DNA of 5,308 nucleotides, from the NCBI GenBank assembly GCA_947174975.1, contig CAMWLA010000087.1, forward strand, positions 1 to 5,308. The letters run 5' to 3'. This stretch comes from an uncultured Clostridia bacterium (lineage in GTDB: Bacteria > Bacillota > Clostridia > Christensenellales > Borkfalkiaceae). Below are positions 1 to 5,308 of this stretch, piece by piece (the first letter of the stretch is position 1; each line of letters opens with the position of its first letter). A program made the position numbers and the translations under genes. The notes under the pieces were generated by a model, which did no database searches, had not been told where the DNA came from, and worked only from the letters and a program-made list of their open reading frames with translations.

Positions 1-55
1 TTAATATATTAATATGGTATGATTTTAAAGTAAAAATCGGAAAATAAGGTAAAAA
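1..55 (+). promoter_or_regulatory. AT-rich leader of the ABC operon with edge palindrome and possible -10 box
   Basis: Positions 1-12 (TTAATATATTAA) form a perfect 12-bp palindrome and could be part of an operator. TATGAT at 18-23 resembles a sigma-70 -10 hexamer; its -35 box would lie at or beyond the window edge, so the promoter cannot be completed. AAGG at 46-49 lies 6 bases before the ATG at 56 and is a plausible, moderately weak ribosome binding site. ABC exporter operons of this type often have a MarR-like or other repressor gene just upstream, but that region is not visible here. The palindrome may also be chance in AT-rich DNA. Confidence 0.35.
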
Positions 56-1924
56 ATGTTTAAGCTTTACAAAAAACTGAGTACAAGAGACTGGATACTT
101 TTAGCGGTTTTAGTAGGACTTACCGTCTTGCAAGTCTACTGCACAATGACGCTTGTGGACTACATCCAGAATATCATACAGTCGATAACTTATCTAAACT
201 ATCACAATAATCCTGCAAGTATAAGCGAAGAAATGAGAGCGTTCATCGAAAGGTCCGGCGGTTGGGTAGGCTGGGACGCCTTTCTTAAAATAGTGGATAA
301 CCACGACCCCTTGAACGCATTTTTCAGTGCAGTCGCAAACGCAACCACGGGTGATATCTGGTATAACGGCGGTATGATGCTGTTAATTGCGGGCGGAACT
401 ATGGCAACGCAGTTTCTCATCGGCATTATCGCCGCGTTCGTCGCTTCCGGCTTTACGGCAAATATCCGTTCGGCAGTGTATAAAAAGGTAGACTCGTTCT
501 CTATTGCGGAGCGCGACAGATTTTCGACGCCCTCGCTTATCACGAGGACGACAAACGACGTACAGCAAGTTATGATGGCAAACATCCTTATGCTGCGTAT
601 GGCGTTTGCCGCGCCCGTTACGGCAATTTGGGCGATAATCAAAATCAAGGCGGCAAGCACGTCTTTAACGCTTGCAACGATAGTAGCTGTTGTAATTTTA
701 CTTGTATTCCTTTTCGGTTTGATGTTTATCGTAATGCCCAAGTTCAAGGTAATGCAAAAGCTTATCGACAAACTCAACGGCGCAGCGCGCGAAAACCTTT
801 CGGGTGTCCGCGTTATTCGTGCATACAATGCCGAACAGTTTGAGCAAGGTAAATTCGAAACGGCTAACACCGCAATTACCCGCGCACAGCTGTTCACGGG
901 CAGAATGATGTCCACAATGTCGCCCGTAATGATACTCGTTATGAACGGCGTTGCGCTTGCAATCTATTGGCTTGGCGCATCGCTTATCAACAAGGGCGAA
1001 ACCGATTATCCGACGATTATTGCGTTTATGCAGCTTGCGTCGCAGATAATTATGGCGTTTATGATGCTTGTAATGATGTTCGTGCTTATGCCCCGCGCGC
1101 AAGTTTCGGCAAAGCGTATTAACGAGGTGTTGGAAACTCCCTTGTCGGTGCACGACCCCGACGAGGAGAAGGAGCTTACCGAAAAGGGCACGATAGAGTT
1201 CAAAAACGTATCTTTCGGCTATTCCGAGTCATCCGCACCGGTAATTTCCGATATCAGCTTTAAAGCGGAGCAAGGCGAAACGGTTGCCTTTATCGGCTCA
1301 ACCGGAAGCGGCAAATCAACGCTCATAAATTTAGTTCCCCGCTTTTTCGACGCAACCGAGGGCGAAGTTCTGGTTGACGGCGCAAACGTCAAGGACATAA
1401 AGCAGAAAACTCTGCGTTCTCTAATCGGCTACGTTCCTCAAAAGGGACTGCTGTTTTCGGGAACGGTTAAAAGTAATATCGCGTTAGGCAAGGACGGACT
1501 TTCCGACGAACAGATAATAAAAGCCGCAAAAATCGCCGAAGCCGACGAATTTATAACCAAAATGGAAAACGGTTACGATTCCGAAATTTCGCAAGGCGGT
1601 AAAAACGTTTCGGGCGGTCAGAAACAGCGTCTTTCCATAGCGCGCGCAGTCGCAATCGAACCCGAAATATTCATTTTCGACGATTCTTTCTCCGCACTCG
1701 ACTACAAGACGGATAAAAAGGTGCGCGAAAACTTAAAAGAGCTCGGTGCAACCAAGCTTATCGTTGCGCAGCGTATCGGCACCATTCTCGACGCGGACAA
1801 AATCATAGTTCTGGACAGCGGAAAGGTAGTGGGCAGCGGAACTCATAAAGAACTTCTGCACTCATGCGACGTCTACCGCGAAATAGCGCTGTCACAGCTT
1901 TCGAAGGAGGAGCTCGGATTATGA
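56..1924 (+). CDS. ABC exporter half-transporter, degenerate-site subunit of a heterodimer (TM287/LmrC/EfrA-like)
   Basis: This 622-residue protein is a membrane exporter subunit: an N-terminal six-helix transmembrane domain (about 15-350) followed by a nucleotide-binding domain (about 378-615). Visible motifs are Walker A GSTGSGKST (414-422), Q-loop Gln462, signature VSGGQ (518-522), Walker B ending FDDS (541-544) and D-loop SALD (546-549). Asp543 sits where the catalytic Glu normally is, and Gln572 (VAQRIGTI) replaces the H-switch His. Both changes are hallmarks of the degenerate-site subunit in heterodimeric exporters, as in TM287 of TM287/288. The loop between the first two helices (about 43-103) is long and extracytoplasmic, rich in aromatic and acidic residues. 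The start at 56 has AAGG 6 bases upstream and gives the usual elbow-helix N-terminus (LYKKLSTRDW). The stop overlaps the next gene by 4 bases. The substrate cannot be read from the sequence; drugs, lipids or peptides are all exported by this family. Confidence 0.95.
   Translation: MFKLYKKLSTRDWILLAVLVGLTVLQVYCTMTLVDYIQNIIQSITYLNYHNNPASISEEMRAFIERSGGWVGWDAFLKIVDNHDPLNAFFSAVANATTGDIWYNGGMMLLIAGGTMATQFLIGIIAAFVASGFTANIRSAVYKKVDSFSIAERDRFSTPSLITRTTNDVQQVMMANILMLRMAFAAPVTAIWAIIKIKAASTSLTLATIVAVVILLVFLFGLMFIVMPKFKVMQKLIDKLNGAARENLSGVRVIRAYNAEQFEQGKFETANTAITRAQLFTGRMMSTMSPVMILVMNGVALAIYWLGASLINKGETDYPTIIAFMQLASQIIMAFMMLVMMFVLMPRAQVSAKRINEVLETPLSVHDPDEEKELTEKGTIEFKNVSFGYSESSAPVISDISFKAEQGETVAFIGSTGSGKSTLINLVPRFFDATEGEVLVDGANVKDIKQKTLRSLIGYVPQKGLLFSGTVKSNIALGKDGLSDEQIIKAAKIAEADEFITKMENGYDSEISQGGKNVSGGQKQRLSIARAVAIEPEIFIFDDSFSALDYKTDKKVRENLKELGATKLIVAQRIGTILDADKIIVLDSGKVVGSGTHKELLHSCDVYREIALSQLSKEELGL
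1904..1910 (+). promoter_or_regulatory. Ribosome binding site for the second ABC subunit
   Basis: AAGGAGG, a near-perfect Shine-Dalgarno sequence, lies inside the end of the first ABC gene, 10 bases before the ATG at 1921. It settles the start of the second gene: an in-frame upstream ATG at 1864 has no such site and would add 19 residues (MRRLPRNSAV...) unlike an exporter N-terminus. The next in-frame ATG at 1927 is 16 bases away, which is too far. Confidence 0.85.
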
Positions 1925-3702
1925 GAATGAATGCAAATTACGATCCCCGCGGCAAAGGCAGTTTAAAAAAGCTTTTTAAAGCTTTAAAACCCTATTCGTT
2001 TATAATAGCTCTTTCGTTCTTGTTTACGATAGTTTCGGTTGTTGTTTCCGTGCTTGCTCCTAACGTGCTTTCCGATTTAACCGACGAAATCACCAAAAAC
2101 GCGGGTACAAAATCAATCGATATGAAAAAGATACTCGATTTCGGTATCGTGCTTATTGCCTTTTATGCAACCAACGCAATCTGCCATTTCGGGGCAAACT
2201 TCATATTAACTACGGTCAGCCAGAAGTATTCGCGCGGAATAAGAAGCGCTATTTCCAAAAAAATCAATATCGTTCCGCTTAAATATTTCGATTCGCACCA
2301 GCTCGGCGATACTATGTCTATCGTCACCAACGACGTCGATACGATAGGTCAGTCGATGGACCAGGGCTTGGGAATGATTTTCTATGCGGTAACGATGCTT
2401 ATTGCCGTACTCGTTGCAATGTTCGTGACGTGCTGGCAAATGGCGCTGACCGTGCTTATAATGCTGCCGTTAATGCTTGTAATCACCGGCATAATATTTA
2501 AGTTCGCAATGCCTCAGTTCAAGAAAAACCAGCAGTATCTGGGCGATTTAAACGGCTGTGCGGAGGAAAATTATACCGGTCAGACGGTAATTCAAGCCTT
2601 CAACGCGGGCGAGAAAATGACTGCGGACTTCGAAACGAAGAACAAGCGCATGCGCTGGGGCGTATTCAAGGGGCAGACGATAGCCGGCTTCATTCAGCCC
2701 GCAATGACGTTTATTTCGTACTTTGCTTATGCGGCGGTGTGTGTCGTCGGCGGACTTTTAATGAACGACGGCAACAAGGTCTCTTTCGGAACGATTACCG
2801 CATTTTTGGTTTATATCAACCTATTCCAGAACCCTATTTCCCAGCTTGCGCAAGCAATAAACAGTATGCAGATGGCAAGCGCGGCGGCGGTGAGGGTGTA
2901 CGATTTCCTTGAAAGCGAAGAGCTTTCCGACGAAAGAGGAAAGGAATACAAGCTTTTGGGAAACGGCGAAATCAAGGGCGACGTAGAGTTTAAAAACGTC
3001 CGTTTCGGCTATTCTCCCGACAAAATAATTATTCCCGACTTCTCTGCAAAGGTAAAGGCGGGAATGAAAGTGGCAATTGTCGGACCTACGGGCGCGGGCA
3101 AAACTACGCTTGTAAACCTTTTAATGCGCTTCTACGAACTTGACGGAGGCGATATAACTATCGACGGCGTTTCCATTAAGGATATGCCCCGCGAGGAAGT
3201 GCACGACATTTTCGGTATGGTCTTGCAGGATACTTGGATGTTCGAGGGAACTATCCGCGAAAATATCCTCTTTTCAAAGGACGGCGTCGCGGACGAAAAA
3301 CTTGAAGACATTTTAAAGGAAGCGGGGATATCGCACTACGTGCATACCCTTCCGGGCGGACTTGATTACTATATCGAAAACGAAAGCGGCATTTCGGGCG
3401 GTCAGAAACAGCTTATAACTATTGCCCGCGCAATGGCGGAAAATTCGCCCCTTCTCATTTTGGACGAGGCGACCTCAAACGTCGATACGCGTACGGAGGA
3501 GCTTATTCAGACGGCTATGGATAAACTGACCGAGGGCAGAACGAGCTTCGTTATCGCGCACAGACTTTCCACCATAAAGAATGCCGACCTCATTTTGGTA
3601 ATGCAAGGCGGCAACATAGTGGAGCAAGGCAACCACGAAAGCTTGCTTGCCTTAAACGGCTTCTATGCAAATCTGTACAACTCACAGTTCGCAAACGAAT
3701 AA
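1921..3702 (+). CDS. ABC exporter half-transporter, catalytic subunit of a heterodimer (TM288/LmrD/EfrB-like)
   Basis: This 593-residue protein is the partner of the preceding subunit. The transmembrane domain spans about 20-310, with hydrophobic segments near 27-48, 71-96, 152-175, 177-195, 258-280 and 285-305. The nucleotide-binding domain spans about 353-585. Walker A is GPTGAGKTT (388-396), the Q-loop is Gln436 (VLQDT), the signature is ISGGQ (491-495), Walker B is LLILDE (511-516) with catalytic Glu516, the D-loop is SNVD (519-522) and the H-switch is His547 (IAHRLST). All key residues are present, so this chain supplies Walker A/B for the hydrolysis-competent site, completed by the VSGGQ signature of the first subunit. 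That division is known for the family and inferred here. The start at 1921 overlaps the previous stop (ATGA) and follows AAGGAGG, which implies translational coupling and matched amounts of the two chains. A strong terminator begins 5 bases after the stop. Substrate unknown. Confidence 0.95.
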   Translation: MRMNANYDPRGKGSLKKLFKALKPYSFIIALSFLFTIVSVVVSVLAPNVLSDLTDEITKNAGTKSIDMKKILDFGIVLIAFYATNAICHFGANFILTTVSQKYSRGIRSAISKKINIVPLKYFDSHQLGDTMSIVTNDVDTIGQSMDQGLGMIFYAVTMLIAVLVAMFVTCWQMALTVLIMLPLMLVITGIIFKFAMPQFKKNQQYLGDLNGCAEENYTGQTVIQAFNAGEKMTADFETKNKRMRWGVFKGQTIAGFIQPAMTFISYFAYAAVCVVGGLLMNDGNKVSFGTITAFLVYINLFQNPISQLAQAINSMQMASAAAVRVYDFLESEELSDERGKEYKLLGNGEIKGDVEFKNVRFGYSPDKIIIPDFSAKVKAGMKVAIVGPTGAGKTTLVNLLMRFYELDGGDITIDGVSIKDMPREEVHDIFGMVLQDTWMFEGTIRENILFSKDGVADEKLEDILKEAGISHYVHTLPGGLDYYIENESGISGGQKQLITIARAMAENSPLLILDEATSNVDTRTEELIQTAMDKLTEGRTSFVIAHRLSTIKNADLILVMQGGNIVEQGNHESLLALNGFYANLYNSQFANE

Positions 3703-3706
3703 AATT

Positions 3707-3737
3707 AAAAAGGGAAGTGCAAAACTTCCCTTTTTTT
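3707..3737. terminator. Bidirectional rho-independent terminator between convergent genes
   Basis: GGGAAGT (3712-3718) pairs perfectly with ACTTCCC (3724-3730) around a 5-base loop (3719-3723). The flanking A-run (3707-3711) pairs with the start of the T-run (3731-3737), extending the stem to 12 pairs. Read on the + strand it ends in seven T, terminating the ABC operon whose stop is at 3702. Read on the minus strand the hairpin is followed by TTTTTAATTTT, so it can also terminate the MerR gene arriving from the other side. Confidence 0.9.
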
Positions 3738-3744
3738 ATGCCGT

Positions 3745-3840
3745 TTATTCTATTTCCGCGGCGATAATCGTTGTGTAGGTGTGGTTTTCAGCTACGGAGT
3801 ATTTTTGTTGAGCACAAACCTGATATAATAAGACAGCAGT
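3745..3840 (-). other. Out-of-frame tail that repeats the MerR C-terminus (frameshift or duplication remnant)
   Basis: On the minus strand, in a frame different from the MerR gene, an open stretch runs from 3840 down to a TAA at 3745-3747. Its last 14 codons (3748-3789) read ENHTYTTIIAAEIE. The MerR protein itself has AKHTYTAVAGVEIE at residues 267-280 (3885-3926). By hand alignment the two DNA stretches share 28 of 42 bases. The TAA lies only a few bases before the terminator stem, as a normal gene end would. Adding one A to the A-run at the AACAAAAATAC site (about 3802-3806 on the + strand as T) would join the MerR frame to this tail, giving a protein of about 326 residues. It may be a real frameshift, a sequencing error in the homopolymer, or the remains of a partial duplication. 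Confidence 0.55.
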
Positions 3841-4724
3841 CTAGATACCTTATTTTTTACTTTTTTGGAATTGTCCTGTTCATCCTCGATTTCCACACCG
3901 GCAACTGCGGTGTAAGTGTGCTTTGCTGTTTTTTTGTGAGGACCGGTTTCGGGTATCACCCACGATTTTCCCGTAGGCATTACGCCACGCCGTACTACTT
4001 CCTCAGCCATAAGAATCCTACTATCGCTCGTTGGCTCGGTAAGTGCAAACTTCATTACGAGCGATTTTTTGCGTATAACAGTTTCCACAGTGCCGTCAAT
4101 GGGTTGTTGTGTCGGCGGGGTGATAATGGGAATGCAGATGCGGTAAGTTTTGTCTTTAAAGTATTCCCCGTCAAACTCTTCAACGGTCGGGAAAGTCATA
4201 AGATCGTTATACTGATTGAAAAAGTTGTGAGTTACGTCGCAAACGCACCCTGCGCTTATTGCCGCCGAATATGCGTCGCGTGCGTCGAGATATTGCTGTA
4301 AAAAAGAGGGCGACGCGGGATAGGTTTTGCAAAAACACAAAAGCGTTTGCTCTTCTTGAATCGAAAACTGCGGTTCACCGCGCCTTATATCGACTTCGAG
4401 CACGTTTATAATATCGTCGATCGTTTTTCTCAAAGCAACAAGCTCGGCGTACTTTTTATCGATATCCAACCCGCCCGAAAAATACTCGGCAATCTCCCTC
4501 TGCGAAAACTGGGTACTTTTCAGCCGTTCGGCAAGCTGAATTTTGATTACCTCTTCCGCGGAATACTCGCGGTAACTGTTGCCTTCCGCGCGTTCGGGGT
4601 TAAGCACGCCCGTATCTTCGTAATGCTTCAAAATACGCGGTGTGATACCGAAAAACCCCGTAACTTCGTTTACACGGAATTTTTTGCTAGAATTTTTAAG
4701 TTTTTCCTCGTTTAATTCTTTCAT
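3792..4724 (-). CDS. MerR-family transcriptional regulator with GyrI/AraC-type effector-binding domain
   Basis: This 310-residue protein begins with a MerR winged helix-turn-helix at about 15-83 (FRVNEVTGFFGITPRILKHY, then YREYSAEEV near 51-59), followed by a helical dimerisation linker (about 84-112) and a C-terminal domain (about 120-280). The strand pattern of that domain (CFCKTYPAS, YRICIPI, LVMKFAL, HTYTAVAGVEIE) fits the GyrI-like ligand-binding fold used by BmrR-type activators; this is recognised by pattern, not by search. Such proteins bind a small molecule and untwist promoters with long spacers. Cysteines at 130, 132, 160, 162 and 197 are notable. Residues 281-310 extend past the expected domain end and may be a frameshifted duplicate (see the tail at 3745). 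The ATG at 4724 follows AAGGA (4728-4732) with a short 3-base gap. No better start is visible. It faces a secreted-protein gene across a shared promoter region and converges on the ABC operon. Confidence 0.88.
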   Translation of the reverse strand: MKELNEEKLKNSSKKFRVNEVTGFFGITPRILKHYEDTGVLNPERAEGNSYREYSAEEVIKIQLAERLKSTQFSQREIAEYFSGGLDIDKKYAELVALRKTIDDIINVLEVDIRRGEPQFSIQEEQTLLCFCKTYPASPSFLQQYLDARDAYSAAISAGCVCDVTHNFFNQYNDLMTFPTVEEFDGEYFKDKTYRICIPIITPPTQQPIDGTVETVIRKKSLVMKFALTEPTSDSRILMAEEVVRRGVMPTGKSWVIPETGPHKKTAKHTYTAVAGVEIEDEQDNSKKVKNKVSRLLSYYIRFVLNKNTP

Positions 4725-4730
4725 AAATCC

Positions 4731-4761
4731 TTGACCTGTACATAGGTGTATATGTTATACT
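4731..4761 (+). promoter_or_regulatory. Candidate MerR-type promoter with 19-bp spacer for the secreted-protein gene
   Basis: TTGACC (4731-4736) and TATACT (4756-4761) are good sigma-70 hexamers separated by 19 bases (4737-4755). That spacing is too long for ordinary activity but typical of promoters activated by MerR proteins. Imperfect dyads lie in and beside the spacer: ACCT-N6-AGGT (4734-4747), TACA-N4-TGTA (4739-4750) and ACATA-N6-TATGT (4740-4755). None is a long perfect palindrome. The expected transcript starts near 4768 and leads to the ATG at 4827. The -35 box overlaps the ribosome binding site of the MerR gene. Confidence 0.5.
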
Positions 4762-4764
4762 ATT

Positions 4765-4794
4765 ATAATAATGGAAAGTGCAAGCCTTTGTCAA
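4765..4794 (-). promoter_or_regulatory. Candidate promoter of the MerR gene
   Basis: On the minus strand TTGACA (complement of 4789-4794) and TATTAT (complement of 4765-4770) are separated by 18 bases, a usable sigma-70 arrangement. A second possible pair is TTGCAC (4778-4783) with TATAAC (4754-4759), also 18 bases apart. The -10 region lies next to that of the opposing + strand promoter, so polymerases at the two promoters would compete for the same DNA. Confidence 0.4.
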
Positions 4795-4814
4795 GCATTC
4801 TTCCCGCGAACTTA

Positions 4815-4820
4815 AGAGGA
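4815..4820 (+). promoter_or_regulatory. Ribosome binding site of the secreted-protein gene
   Basis: AGAGGA lies 6 bases before the ATG at 4827. Its presence and spacing support that start, after which a classical signal peptide follows directly. Confidence 0.75.
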
Positions 4821-4826
4821 TAAATT

Positions 4827-5308
4827 ATGTTTACAAAATTCAGAAATCAACTTTTAATAATACTTTCGGCGGTTCTTGCGTCATTGCTTATTGTGGCGGG
4901 GGTGTTTTTCTTTGTGCCCAAAACTACGGCGCAAGCTGACGCGGAAGAAACGCACGACCATTCGGCAATGACTGCAATAAACAGTTATGCGGATATTGAG
5001 AACGGCGAACTTACGGCGGGCGCATATTATCTCACGGATAATATTGACGGTAACATATCCGTTACGGGCGAAGTAACTCTTTGTCTTAACGGTCATACCA
5101 TTACGGGCGACGGAAACGGCTCGGTTATAACCGTAAGCGATGGCGCTACGTTTACCTTGTGCGACTGTCAAGAAACGGGTATCATTACGGGTGGCATAGG
5201 GACCGTCACTGGCAGTGGTGTTTTGGGTGGCGCTGTGTGCGTTTTAAGCAACGCATCGTTCGAAATGTCCGGCGGCACGATAAGCGGCAACACGGCGGAC
5301 TTTGGCGG
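4827..5308 (+). CDS. Secreted surface protein with beta-helix-like repeats, 3' end beyond the window
   Basis: The frame stays open from the ATG at 4827 to the window end, giving 160 complete codons with no stop. The N-terminus is a signal peptide: Lys4 and Arg6, a hydrophobic core at about 9-30 (LLIILSAVLASLLIVAGVFF), then AQADA with likely cleavage after Ala37 or Ala39. The mature part opens with a His/acid-rich segment (EETHDHS, 40-46). It then shows the pattern YYLTDNI (67-73), TLCLNGHTITGDG (84-96), ATFTLCDC (107-114) and FEMSGGTISGNTA (145-157), rungs of roughly 20-30 residues ending in Gly/Asn turns. This is typical of right-handed beta-helix or pectate-lyase-like stalk regions in large surface proteins of Clostridia. 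Cysteines are at 86, 112, 114 and 138. The rest, including any catalytic domain or wall anchor, is not visible, so adhesin, glycan-binding or enzyme roles cannot be told apart. It is divergent from the MerR gene, which may control it. Confidence 0.82.
   Translation, partial: MFTKFRNQLLIILSAVLASLLIVAGVFFFVPKTTAQADAEETHDHSAMTAINSYADIENGELTAGAYYLTDNIDGNISVTGEVTLCLNGHTITGDGNGSVITVSDGATFTLCDCQETGIITGGIGTVTGSGVLGGAVCVLSNASFEMSGGTISGNTADFG

Noticed and set aside
202..915. Long minus-strand open frame opposite the first ABC gene (237 codons)
   Set aside because: It lies entirely within a well-supported exporter gene, has no credible ribosome binding site or domain pattern, and its open state follows from the codon use of the real gene.
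698..1153. Minus-strand open frame rich in His and Arg inside the first ABC gene
   Set aside because: The composition (many His, Arg, Asn, Cys) is typical of an antisense reading, and the opposite strand codes for conserved transmembrane segments.
1864..1920. Upstream in-frame ATG for the second ABC subunit
   Set aside because: It lacks a Shine-Dalgarno sequence and adds an atypical N-terminus, whereas the ATG at 1921 follows AAGGAGG and overlaps the previous stop.
3771..4301. Plus-strand open frame opposite the MerR gene (176 codons)
   Set aside because: It has low-complexity Phe/Cys/Arg-rich content and is covered by a MerR gene with clear helix-turn-helix and effector-domain patterns.
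4347..4715. Second plus-strand open frame opposite the MerR DNA-binding domain
   Set aside because: It is antisense to the most conserved part of the regulator and has no ribosome binding site or recognisable motif.
4762..4769. TATAAT on both strands (4764-4769 on +, complement of 4762-4767 on -) as -10 boxes
   Set aside because: Neither has a matching -35 hexamer at 16-19 bases; the spacings to TTGACC and TTGACA are 27 and 21 bases.
4881..5171. Minus-strand open frame opposite the secreted-protein gene
   Set aside because: The + strand frame has a ribosome binding site, a signal peptide and repeat patterns; the minus frame has none of these.

Overview
The window looks like a piece of a low-to-mid GC Gram-positive genome, probably a gut-type Clostridia/Firmicutes bacterium. 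The evidence is a heterodimeric multidrug-type ABC exporter pair of the TM287/288, LmrCD and EfrAB kind, purine-rich AAGGAGG-like ribosome binding sites, and a secreted glycine- and threonine-rich 'LCLNGHTITG'-type surface protein of a style common in uncultured Clostridia. No species can be named. No mobile element, CRISPR array, tRNA or rRNA gene was seen.

Layout: (1) Positions 1-55 are a short AT-rich leader with a perfect 12-bp palindrome at the window edge and a possible -10 box. (2) Positions 56-3702 hold two ABC exporter half-transporter genes on the + strand. They are joined by a 4-base ATGA overlap and a strong internal ribosome binding site, so they are almost certainly translationally coupled and form one heterodimer. 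The first subunit carries a degenerate ATPase site (Asp after Walker B, Gln at the H-switch). The second has all canonical catalytic residues. (3) Positions 3707-3737 hold a strong hairpin terminator with A- and T-tracts on both flanks, which can serve both convergent transcription units. (4) Positions 3792-4724, minus strand, encode a MerR-family regulator with a GyrI/AraC-type effector domain. Its 3' end is odd: an out-of-frame tail ending at 3745 repeats the last strand of the effector domain and stops just before the terminator, so the present stop may come from a frameshift. (5) Positions 4725-4826 are a divergent regulatory region with two face-to-face promoters. The + strand one has the 19-bp spacer typical of MerR-activated promoters. 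(6) From 4827 to the window end is the 5' part of a secreted protein, cut by the window edge, with a signal peptide and beta-helix-like repeats.

How the parts may work together: the ABC pair is a self-contained export machine of unknown substrate. The MerR protein faces away from the surface-protein gene across a shared promoter region and is the natural candidate to control that gene, and perhaps itself. A link between MerR and the convergent ABC operon is possible but nothing in the sequence shows it. I see no clearly new biological system; the regulator's duplicated tail and the shared promoter are the points most worth checking.
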